DNA of 12,936 nt from the NCBI GenBank assembly GCA_937901435.1, contig CALGTJ010000462.1, forward strand, positions 1 through 12,936. Direction: 5' to 3'. The translations under genes and the position numbers were made by a program. Of this stretch, positions 7,514 through 12,936 are shown piece by piece. The notes under the pieces were generated by a model. That model was given only the letters and a program-made list of their open reading frames with translations. It made no database searches and had not been told where the DNA came from. Numbering within the stretch: the stretch's first letter is position 1; each line of letters starts with the position of its first letter. The stretch is from an uncultured Rhodobacter sp. (lineage in GTDB: Bacteria; Pseudomonadota; Alphaproteobacteria; Rhodobacterales; Rhodobacteraceae).

Positions 7514-8348
7514 GACCAAACACCTCTTTCATGTAGCTTAGTGTCTGTTTCGCTGCTTCGGTCGGGTCAGGTTCAATATCGCGCCAGATGTTCAGGTCCG
7601 CGCTTGCAGGATTGCCCGCCATCACAAACATTTCCGCTACGATCCATCCGTCATAGCCAATCTCGCGCAGCGCTTTCGAGTCGGCGGGGAAGTCATAATG
7701 CCCACTGCCCGGAACACCGCGATCATTGTCAGAGATATGATAGTGCACCAGAGTATCACGTGCCGCGCGCAAGGCCGCGCTCGGGTTCTTCTCTTCGATA
7801 TTCATATGAAAACTATCGAGCAGCACGCCAATCCGATCCGAGCCAGCCGCGCGCGCAATCGCGCAAGTTTCTGCAGCGGTGGAGGTCAGATCGCTCTCGA
7901 ACCTGTTCAGCCCCTCGATGCCCAATGTGACGTCCGCGTCCTTCAAAACCTTGTCAAGCGAGCCAAGCGTTTGCGCAGCGCGTTCTGCACGAGCCGCCTT
8001 ATTCGCGGGATCAAACACCCCCCACGGCGCAGCAACTACGCCCGCCAAACCATGCGCACCAAGCGTGCGTGTGATCTCAATTGCCTCGCTCAGTACCGCG
8101 ACGGCATTAGCGCGAATATCTGCATCAGGAGAGGTCGGATCCGCGTCAGGGCCGAGCCCCGTTGAGCAGGTTAGCTCCAATCCACAATCGGCCGCTTGCT
8201 TGCCAATCATCGCGGCGCGGTCCATGCCTATCCCCAGCAGGGACACCTCGACACCATCAAATCCGATATCTGCGGCTGTCTTGAAAATCGGGGCAGGATC
8301 ATCCGCCCAGGTTTTCATCCAAAGCCCTGCATGGATTCCAAACTTCAT
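7503..8348 (-). CDS. Ketose 3-epimerase-type TIM-barrel protein (tagatose/psicose epimerase family)
   Basis: A 281-residue metal-dependent TIM barrel. It resembles Pseudomonas cichorii D-tagatose 3-epimerase across its length. Likely metal ligands are Glu145 (GIEGLNRFE), Asp178 (LLDSFHMNIEE), His204 (VHYHISDND) and Glu239 (VAEMF), with Arg210 in the substrate loop. EIGYDGWIV and NIWRDI near the C-terminus are also family motifs. The reaction would be C3 epimerisation, or a related isomerisation, of a ketose or ketose phosphate. The loop HLGEANR of the known enzyme is HISDNDR here, so substrate preference has probably shifted. Two adjacent ATGs exist; the second (8348) is chosen because GGGAGG then has 4 bases of spacing instead of 1 (8351 is the alternative). 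It is the first gene of the sugar operon, right behind a promoter with two tandem candidate operators. A role like the L-erythrulose-1-phosphate isomerase of tetritol pathways is an alternative. Confidence 0.85.
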   Translation of the reverse strand: MKFGIHAGLWMKTWADDPAPIFKTAADIGFDGVEVSLLGIGMDRAAMIGKQAADCGLELTCSTGLGPDADPTSPDADIRANAVAVLSEAIEITRTLGAHGLAGVVAAPWGVFDPANKAARAERAAQTLGSLDKVLKDADVTLGIEGLNRFESDLTSTAAETCAIARAAGSDRIGVLLDSFHMNIEEKNPSAALRAARDTLVHYHISDNDRGVPGSGHYDFPADSKALREIGYDGWIVAEMFVMAGNPASADLNIWRDIEPDPTEAAKQTLSYMKEVFGHVS

Positions 8349-8371
8349 CATCCCTCCCGATCATTCTGAAA

Positions 8372-8399
8372 CTTGTTAAGACACATTAGTATTAACAAA
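8372..8399. promoter_or_regulatory. Two abutting GntR/HutC-type operator candidates (sites B2 and B1)
   Basis: Positions 8386-8399 read, on the minus strand, TTTGT-TAAT-ACTAA, matching site A (1274-1287) at 13 of 14 bases. Immediately next to it, positions 8372-8385 read CTTGT-TAAG-ACACA, with 8 of 10 arm bases of TTTGT/ACAAA. Both keep the GT-N4-AC core. The outer halves also form a perfect TTGTTAA / TTAACAA inverted repeat with a 12-bp spacer. Site B1 lies between the -35 and -10 of the epimerase promoter and B2 covers the expected start of transcription, so occupancy should block transcription. Confidence 0.6.
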
Positions 8400-8412
8400 T
8401 CTCTCAGGTCAA
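8383..8412 (-). promoter_or_regulatory. Candidate promoter of the sugar operon
   Basis: In the 72-bp gap behind the ligase gene, the minus strand has TTGACC (8412-8407) as a -35 and, 18 bp on, TAATGT (8388-8383) as a weak -10. The operator candidate lies within the spacer. No terminator hairpin is obvious after the ligase gene, so the sugar operon may also receive transcription from the upstream cassette. Confidence 0.45.
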
Positions 8413-8420
8413 CATTCTTC

Positions 8421-10082
8421 TCACCTGCTTTCGCGCGCTCGCAGCGCACGGCGATTGATCTTGCCAGATGAGGTCATTTCGAAATCGGCGACATATTCGA
8501 TCTCTCGCGGTGCTTTGTAAGGCGCGAGGCGCTCACGCACATGCGCCTTTAGTTCGGCGCTCAAGGCGTCATCGCCGTTAGCACCGACAGAAAGGCGAAT
8601 GAACGCTTTCACGATACTCCCGCGATTCGTGTCGGGCTTGCCAATCACGCCGACCTCGGCCACCGCAGGGTGGGCGAGCAAGCATTCCTCAATCTCCGCA
8701 GGACCAATGCGAAAGCCCGACGACTTGATCAGATCGTCAGAGCGACCCTTGTACCAGAAATACCCGTCCTTATCGCGCACGGCCAAATCATGGGTGCGCA
8801 TGAAGTCCCCAAGGCGCAATTCTGCGTCTTTCTCTGCATTCTTCAAGTAGCCCAAATAACGCGTTGGTGCGCTGGCTGGCGTAACAATTTCGCCTTGCTC
8901 CCCCACGGCAACATCATTGCCCGCATCGTCCACAAGGCGCACATCATGGCCGGGATAAGCGACACCCATCGACCCCGGGCGACGCGGATAAAGTGCGGCG
9001 CAATTACCGATCAGATGGTTTACTTCGGTCATGCCGTAAAACTCGTTGCACACGACGCCCAGCTTGTTCTCAGCCCATGCTAAAGTCTCCGCTGCCAGCG
9101 CCTCGCCGCCTGTGCAGATCACCCGCAAGGAGAGATCAAACACCGCGCGTGGATCGCGGGTTTCCGCCAAGCGTTTGATCGCAGTTGGGGCCAGAAACGT
9201 ATGTGTCACCTTATGACGCGCGATAAATTCATAAGCCCATTCCGCCTTAAAGCGCGCCTCAGACGTCACAATGGGGCGCCCCGCAAGCCACGCAGGGAAC
9301 AGCATATCGAGCAAGCCACCGACCCACGCCCAATCAGAGGGCGACCAGAACACCGCATCTTCGTCGTGCATCGACAGATTGAAGAAAAGACTGATGGAGG
9401 GGCGGTAAGAGGCCAGAACACGATGCCCGTGCAAGATGCCCTTGGGCATGCCTGTGGAACCCGAGGTATACATCAGCAAGGCGGCATCATCCGCGCCCGT
9501 GTAGTCAGGGGCGAAATCTGCAGGCGCTCCTGCGCGCAGGATGGCCTGCAAATCAGGCTCGGACCCTAACGTTTCGCAGACAAGCACATCCGTCAAGAAC
9601 GGAAATTTTTTCGCCGCCGCGTCCCGCAGCGGTGCCCATGCGGTTTCGCTGCTCAGCAAACACCGCGCTTCACAATGGTTCAGCGCATGGGCCAAAGCAT
9701 CGGGACCATAAAGCTGCGAGAGCGTCACAGCCGTTGCGCCCAATTTGCAAACCGCCATATGTGCAATCGCGGTTTCGGGGCGCATCCCCGTGTGTACCCC
9801 GATCAAATCACCCCGCCCATATCCGCGCGCACGCAGATCAGCGGCGAGCGCCGTGGCTTGCGCGTCGATGTCACCAAAACTCCAGCGCTCAATAGTGCCA
9901 TCGCCATGCTCAAAAATCATCGCTGGCGCAGCGCTGCGGCCCGCTTTGATCTGCGCGCCAACGGTCATGTGATAAATGTTGGCATCCTGGGGGATGTCGA
10001 TTTTGATCCCATCATCCGTGCGGGCCAAGCCGATGTTTGCCAGCTCTGCATCGGTCCATGACTTGAAAAGTTTAGCGTACAT
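8421..10082 (-). CDS. AMP-forming acyl-CoA ligase (acetyl-CoA synthetase/ACSM-like)
   Basis: A 553-residue member of the ANL adenylate-forming superfamily that converts a carboxylic acid, ATP and CoA to an acyl-CoA through an acyl-AMP. Visible motifs are the P-loop YTSGSTGMPKG (205-215), WSPSDWAW (246-253), GGEAL (325-329), YGMTE (349-353), hinge region YKGRSDD with Arg447, GFRIGPAEIE (456-465) and the catalytic lysine Lys541 in SSGKINR. The overall pattern resembles acetyl-CoA synthetases and medium-chain ACSM ligases, so a short or medium acid is likely. ATG 10082 is preferred because AAGGA lies 6 bases upstream; an ATG six codons earlier has no such site. The start overlaps the DUF35 gene by 11 bp. 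The ligase probably activates either an acid imported by the MFS transporter or the acid made by the pathway's aldehyde dehydrogenase, supplying the thiolase-like pair. Confidence 0.9.
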   Translation of the reverse strand: MYAKLFKSWTDAELANIGLARTDDGIKIDIPQDANIYHMTVGAQIKAGRSAAPAMIFEHGDGTIERWSFGDIDAQATALAADLRARGYGRGDLIGVHTGMRPETAIAHMAVCKLGATAVTLSQLYGPDALAHALNHCEARCLLSSETAWAPLRDAAAKKFPFLTDVLVCETLGSEPDLQAILRAGAPADFAPDYTGADDAALLMYTSGSTGMPKGILHGHRVLASYRPSISLFFNLSMHDEDAVFWSPSDWAWVGGLLDMLFPAWLAGRPIVTSEARFKAEWAYEFIARHKVTHTFLAPTAIKRLAETRDPRAVFDLSLRVICTGGEALAAETLAWAENKLGVVCNEFYGMTEVNHLIGNCAALYPRRPGSMGVAYPGHDVRLVDDAGNDVAVGEQGEIVTPASAPTRYLGYLKNAEKDAELRLGDFMRTHDLAVRDKDGYFWYKGRSDDLIKSSGFRIGPAEIEECLLAHPAVAEVGVIGKPDTNRGSIVKAFIRLSVGANGDDALSAELKAHVRERLAPYKAPREIEYVADFEMTSSGKINRRALRARESR

Positions 10083-10464
10083 CGTCGTTCCTTGCGTCAT
10101 GAGAAGTGAGGTCTAACCAAATGCCATTCCCGCCATCGGGCGCTTTGACAAGCGCGCCAAAATCGCTCGTTTGGGCGGCGTTTGAAAGCGCAACGGTGCT
10201 GCGCGTGTCTGCCCCGTCAAATTGAACGAGAGCAAAACTGCCCCCTGCCCCATCTGTGCGAAACAGAATGCGCGCGGTTCCTATTAAAGGGTGCCATTGC
10301 ATTTCCGCGCCATTGCAATCCGCGCACTGGCTGCGTGCAGGAAATGAAACGCGCCCGCATCCCTTGCATTTGCGCGCGAGCGCGTCGCCTCTTTGAAGCG
10401 CCTCAAAATAGGGGGCCAAATCGCCCACGGGGATCGTGTAATCCAGATTTATCTGATGCTTCAT
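10072..10464 (-). CDS. DUF35 / OB-fold zinc-ribbon protein
   Basis: A 130-residue protein of the DUF35 (OB-fold acyl-CoA-associated) family. The N-terminal helix YFEALQRGDALARK leads into a rubredoxin-like zinc ribbon with Cys33, Cys36, Cys47 and Cys50 (CKGC, then CADC after ten residues). An OB-fold barrel follows from about residue 52 to 120. DUF35 proteins bind thiolase-superfamily partners and help present the acyl-CoA, as in archaeal HMG-CoA synthase complexes and in the Ltp2-type steroid side-chain aldolase. The gene overlaps the thiolase-like gene by 4 bp (ATGA) and the ligase by 11 bp, so it is almost certainly that protein's partner. By itself it is probably not catalytic. Its end is short after the OB-fold, with a polar tail. 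Confidence 0.87.
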   Translation of the reverse strand: MKHQINLDYTIPVGDLAPYFEALQRGDALARKCKGCGRVSFPARSQCADCNGAEMQWHPLIGTARILFRTDGAGGSFALVQFDGADTRSTVALSNAAQTSDFGALVKAPDGGNGIWLDLTSHDARNDDVR

Positions 10465-11585
10465 ACCGCCTCCAAAATGCTGACTGCATTCAATGTTGCG
10501 ATTCCGCCGTGCGTATCAACCAATGCGAAGCGAGGCGCGTTTTGCGCGCGTTTCCCGAAATAACGCCCCTCCAATTGCAGGGCAGCTGCAAGCACCTGCG
10601 CGACCCCCGTTGCCCCGACGGGCGCGCCCTGTCCGAGAAGACCGCCAGACAGATTAACAGGCAACTCAGGACGCGCAGCCAATCCCAAGGCTTCGAGCGC
10701 CTGCAACTGCGCACCCGAATAGCTGTCATACACTTCCGCGAGTTGAATATCCGCTGCGGTGAGCCCTGCCATAGCATAGGCCTTTTGCGCGGCGCGGTGT
10801 TTGCCCGCAAAGAAACTCGGGTCAGCGCGCTCACCAAGGCGCACTGTATCGACAGCACTGCTTGCCGCGCGAAACCGCGCTCTACTGCGCCCTAGCGTCG
10901 GCAAATCTTCATCGCGCGCGAGAATTATCGCCGCAGCCCCATCGCTCAAGGGTGAGCAATCCAGCCTGCGGTAAGGGGAGGCAACCACGGGCGAGTCCGC
11001 GACATCCTTTAACGTAATGTCCAGCGGCAAATGCGCATTCGAGTTCTCGCGCGCGTTCGCCCGATTGCGCACGGCAATTTCTGCAAAATCTTCAAGGCTT
11101 GCACCCGTGCGCGCCATGAAGCCCTGCACAGACAACGCATAAAGCGACGTGGAATCGATCCCGGTCATCCCGTCGCTCCAGGCATCAAAGGATAACCCAT
11201 AGAGCGCGCCGACATCTGCGCCCTTCAGATGCGATGCAGAGGGTTCAACGCCCAAGACCATCACACGCCGCGCCATGCCGCTTGCCACCTCGGCGAGCCC
11301 TGCATGCACGGCCAAGTGCCCAGATGCACCGCCCCCCTCAACCCGTTTGGCAGCAACACCCGTAAGGCCGCATTCATCGGCAAGAAGCGCAGCGGGATTA
11401 AGCTGCATTGTGAAAAAGTCGCTTTCAGAAGCAACAACCAAGGCGTCAATATCCGCAGCCTCCAGCCCCGCATCTTCAAGCGCTGACAGCGCGGCTGCGC
11501 GGGCCCAATCGCGAAAGGAACTGCCGTCTTTTCGGCGATTAAACGGTGTCATGGCACCGCCCGCTATGACCACATCACCAATCAA
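10461..11585 (-). CDS. Thiolase-superfamily protein lacking the nucleophilic cysteine (Ltp2/SCP2-thiolase-like)
   Basis: A 374-residue thiolase-fold protein of the lipid-transfer/SCP2-thiolase branch, with recognisable family blocks GGASGHLAVHAGLAEVASG (85-103), LDCSPLSDGAAAIIL (208-222), EVYDSYSGAQLQALEALGL (284-302) and GQGAPVGATG (318-327). The catalytic set of a true thiolase is gone: the nucleophile of the usual CASG is Gly86, the histidine of the usual GHP is Ala321, and the C-terminal cysteine region reads DTHGG. Thiolytic or Claisen chemistry is therefore unlikely. Thiolase-fold proteins of this kind with a DUF35 partner include steroid side-chain retro-aldolases (Ltp2), and Tyr286 lies in the equivalent EVYD segment. 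I infer retro-aldol cleavage of a 3-hydroxyacyl-CoA. The start is TTG with GGAGG 7 bases upstream, overlapping the MFS stop as TTGA. Confidence 0.85.
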   Translation of the reverse strand: MIGDVVIAGGAMTPFNRRKDGSSFRDWARAAALSALEDAGLEAADIDALVVASESDFFTMQLNPAALLADECGLTGVAAKRVEGGGASGHLAVHAGLAEVASGMARRVMVLGVEPSASHLKGADVGALYGLSFDAWSDGMTGIDSTSLYALSVQGFMARTGASLEDFAEIAVRNRANARENSNAHLPLDITLKDVADSPVVASPYRRLDCSPLSDGAAAIILARDEDLPTLGRSRARFRAASSAVDTVRLGERADPSFFAGKHRAAQKAYAMAGLTAADIQLAEVYDSYSGAQLQALEALGLAARPELPVNLSGGLLGQGAPVGATGVAQVLAAALQLEGRYFGKRAQNAPRFALVDTHGGIATLNAVSILEAV

Positions 11586-12754
11586 GGGCTAACCTCCGTC
11601 GGGACACATTTTCTAAGAAGCAGACCCAGTAACAGCGCTGCGAAGTTCAACCCAAGTACGATCGTCATCAGTCCCTTAACTCCTGCCATTGACCAAGCAA
11701 GGCCGCCAACAGCAGGCCCGACCGCCATCATCAGCAACCCGATCATGGCAATTGTCCCCAATCCGCGCCCCAATAGCGCGGAGTGCAAGTAGTTTTGCGC
11801 CAAGCTTGGACGCAATATTGTGTGAACACCGTAACACGCGCCTTGTATGACCAGCGCAATATATAAAAAGCTTGGCGATATCCCGAAAAGCAAAAGTAAA
11901 GTTGCGGGTAGACAAAGACAGACAAACATCGCCAAAGCACAGTTTTGCGGCGTGAAAGCGTCACCATAGTATCGCCATATGATCCGCCCCGCTATTTGCG
12001 CGGGACCGAGGATCGCCATGGCGAGAAAAGCAGCGTTTGTTTCACTGCCTGTTTGCGACAGCGCAACGGGCAACAAGAACAGCAAAATCGCATGCCCCAT
12101 CATGACAAGCCCAAATGACACAGCGATAAGCGCGGGACCTTTGCCGAGCACGATTGCCTTGCTCTCTCTGGGTGCAATTGGCTGCGTGTCAGGTTCGCTG
12201 GGTAAAAATATCAAGCCTAGTGCCGCCAAGCCCGCAAAGACCAAAACCGTATGCTGCCAAGTCATGTGTTCGCTCAACACCAAGACCAACGGGAACGTAA
12301 GAAGCGTTGCGAAGCCCGCAATCAGCGTCACAGTCGCCACCGCATTGGGTCCAGCACGCTTGAGGCGGCGCATCATCATTGCAAAGCAAGGATCGTAAAG
12401 CGTTGCCGCCATGCAGGCACCCAGCAAAATGACCAAGACACTGAACACTAGCTTGTCGGAGGTTTGCGAGATTGCGATCAGCAAAATGATCCCTGCCACC
12501 ACACCGCTGCGCATGATCTTTGATCCATGCCCTGCGTCAATCCAGTATCCAACGATTGGCGCACACATTGCCCAAAGCAAAAATGCCAGCGTGTAAGTGG
12601 TCGAAATGTGAAGAACGGGCCAATGCGTCTCTAGTGCAATTTGCGCGGATAAAGCGGGTAGCAAATAGTAGAAAGCACTCCAGAATAACAACTGCGTAAA
12701 TCCATGCGATCCTACGTAGCCAGTCACAACATTGCTGTGATCCTGTTGTGTCAT
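11582..12754 (-). CDS. Major facilitator superfamily transporter
   Basis: A 390-residue integral inner-membrane protein with about twelve hydrophobic segments. The loop GYWIDAGHGSKIMRSG after the second segment (about 69-84) is a version of MFS motif A, and GRIIWRYYGDAF (about 252-263) is its counterpart in the second half. A central charged stretch around EPDTQPIAPRESKAI (187-201) separates the two six-helix halves. It probably moves an organic acid or small metabolite; direction is not visible. It is the first gene of the CoA-ligase cassette, downstream of a clear promoter, and ends inside the start of the thiolase-like gene. The Shine-Dalgarno before its ATG is weak, unlike its neighbours. 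Substrate assignment is not possible; import of the acid activated by the ligase, or export of a pathway product, are the main options. Confidence 0.88.
   Translation of the reverse strand: MTQQDHSNVVTGYVGSHGFTQLLFWSAFYYLLPALSAQIALETHWPVLHISTTYTLAFLLWAMCAPIVGYWIDAGHGSKIMRSGVVAGIILLIAISQTSDKLVFSVLVILLGACMAATLYDPCFAMMMRRLKRAGPNAVATVTLIAGFATLLTFPLVLVLSEHMTWQHTVLVFAGLAALGLIFLPSEPDTQPIAPRESKAIVLGKGPALIAVSFGLVMMGHAILLFLLPVALSQTGSETNAAFLAMAILGPAQIAGRIIWRYYGDAFTPQNCALAMFVCLCLPATLLLLFGISPSFLYIALVIQGACYGVHTILRPSLAQNYLHSALLGRGLGTIAMIGLLMMAVGPAVGGLAWSMAGVKGLMTIVLGLNFAALLLGLLLRKCVPTEVSP
11593..11597 (-). promoter_or_regulatory. Ribosome binding site fixing a TTG start
   Basis: GGAGG on the minus strand lies 7 bases before the TTG at 11585-11583, inside the last codons of the MFS gene. 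It supports a TTGA stop/start overlap rather than the next ATG, eleven codons downstream. Confidence 0.7.
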
Positions 12755-12772
12755 CTCGGGTTTGGCTCAATA

Positions 12773-12800
12773 TATATTAGGACAAATTTGTACCTACATA
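12773..12800. promoter_or_regulatory. Two abutting operator candidates at the MFS operon (sites C2 and C1)
   Basis: Positions 12787-12800 read TTTGT-ACCT-ACATA (9 of 10 arm bases of the TTTGT/ACAAA pattern, GT-N4-AC core kept). Directly adjoining, 12773-12786 read TATAT-TAGG-ACAAA (8 of 10, left GT lost). The shared border creates the perfect 10-bp palindrome ACAAATTTGT (12782-12791). The pair overlaps the proposed -10 and the transcription start of the MFS operon. Confidence 0.5.
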
Positions 12801-12824
12801 TACGTCACAAAAAGCACCTGTCAA
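12797..12824 (-). promoter_or_regulatory. Candidate sigma70 promoter for the MFS/ligase operon
   Basis: On the minus strand a perfect -35 TTGACA (12824-12819) and a -10 TATATG (12802-12797) are separated by 16 bp. This gives a leader of roughly 35-40 nt before the MFS ATG. The -35 context TTGACAGGT repeats that of the ABC transporter promoter. Confidence 0.6.
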
Positions 12825-12830
12825 AACTAA

Positions 12831-12856
12831 TTCGTCTCGGGGTGCTGTCAGACGAA
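12831..12856 (-). terminator. Weak hairpin, possible terminator of an upstream gene
   Basis: A perfect 7-bp inverted repeat, TTCGTCT (12831-12837) and AGACGAA (12850-12856), flanks a 12-base loop. On the minus strand it is followed by TTAGTTTT, then by the -35 of the MFS promoter. The stem is short and has only three G/C pairs, so termination would be weak. The rest of 12755-12936 holds the promoter and operators and shows no other clear feature. Confidence 0.35.
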
Positions 12857-12892
12857 TGAGAACTCGCATCAGATTGCTGGTGCAGCCTGAAC

Positions 12893-12936
12893 CTATGCGC
12901 TCAATAGTTGGCGCCACTCAGCAAGAGCAGCGGTTC
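12893..12936 (-). CDS. Possible C-terminal end of an upstream gene (partial)
   Basis: From the window edge one minus-strand frame reads TAALAEWRQLLSA then a TAG stop, a plausible helical protein tail followed 36 bp later by the weak hairpin. A second frame, EPLLLLSGANY with a TGA at 12903-12901, is also open. At 14 codons neither can be identified; the call rests on the tail-plus-hairpin layout only. Confidence 0.2.
   Translation of the reverse strand, partial: TAALAEWRQLLSA

Noticed and set aside
7514..7519. A TTG start two codons upstream for DhaL
   Set aside because: The ATG at 7513 has better spacing to AGGTG; the TTG cannot be fully excluded.
1332..8348. Firm assignment of the operon to sulfoquinovose (sulfo-EMP) or L-fucose breakdown
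   Set aside because: The logic is similar, but the aldolase looks closer to LacD than to YihT, the kinase is of a different family, and no sulfonate-specific gene is present; kept only as a hypothesis.
8373..8398. The TTGTTAA/TTAACAA inverted repeat as a transcription terminator
   Set aside because: The stem would be almost entirely A/T with no T-run after it; it is better explained as part of the tandem operator candidates.
10083..10100. An upstream ATG adding MTQGTT to the acyl-CoA ligase
   Set aside because: It has no Shine-Dalgarno, whereas the ATG at 10082 has AAGGA six bases upstream.
12901..12936. The open frame EPLLLLSGANY with a TGA stop as the end of an upstream gene
   Set aside because: Only twelve codons; it cannot be told apart from the competing frame ending at 12893.

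Overview
The window looks like an alphaproteobacterial chromosome segment, most likely from a marine Rhodobacterales (Roseobacter-type) organism. This is inferred from the fairly GC-rich coding sequence with many GCGC/CGCG steps, the tight 4-bp stop/start overlaps, and the protein families present; no taxonomic marker gene is in view. Every recognised gene lies on the minus strand, so transcription runs from about 12.8 kb towards position 1. No gene-free stretch exceeds 300 bases, and I see no rRNA, tRNA, CRISPR array, transposase or prophage gene.

Upstream operon (12754 to 8421): an MFS transporter, a thiolase-fold protein that has lost the thiolase nucleophile, a DUF35/OB-fold zinc-ribbon partner and an acyl-CoA (acetyl-CoA-synthetase-like) ligase. 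All four overlap their neighbours. The set looks like an acid uptake, CoA activation and retro-aldol cleavage cassette.

Central operon (8348 to 1332): a tagatose/psicose 3-epimerase-type TIM barrel, DhaL, DhaK, a LacD-type class I aldolase, an aldehyde dehydrogenase, a GntR/HutC-family regulator and an L-fucose isomerase-like protein. Read as a pathway: aldose to ketose (isomerase), possible C3 epimerisation, phosphorylation by DhaK/DhaL, aldol cleavage to DHAP plus an aldehyde, and oxidation of that aldehyde to an acid. The substrate cannot be named from sequence. DhaK carries substitutions beside its catalytic aspartate that argue against plain dihydroxyacetone as its only substrate.

Downstream transport operon (1236 to beyond position 1): an ABC ATPase of the MalK/PotA/UgpC type with a TTG start, then the N-terminus of an exported solute-binding protein. 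Permease genes are expected beyond position 1.

The main find is regulatory. Each of the three transcription units begins with a sigma70-like promoter carrying copies of a 14-bp palindrome, TTTGT-N4-ACAAA, which contains the GT-N4-AC core described for HutC-type GntR operators. At two of the promoters the copies lie exactly end to end. This suggests that the embedded GntR/HutC protein controls the sugar operon, its ABC importer and the CoA-ligase/thiolase-like cassette as one regulon, and therefore that all the genes here belong to one undescribed catabolic pathway.
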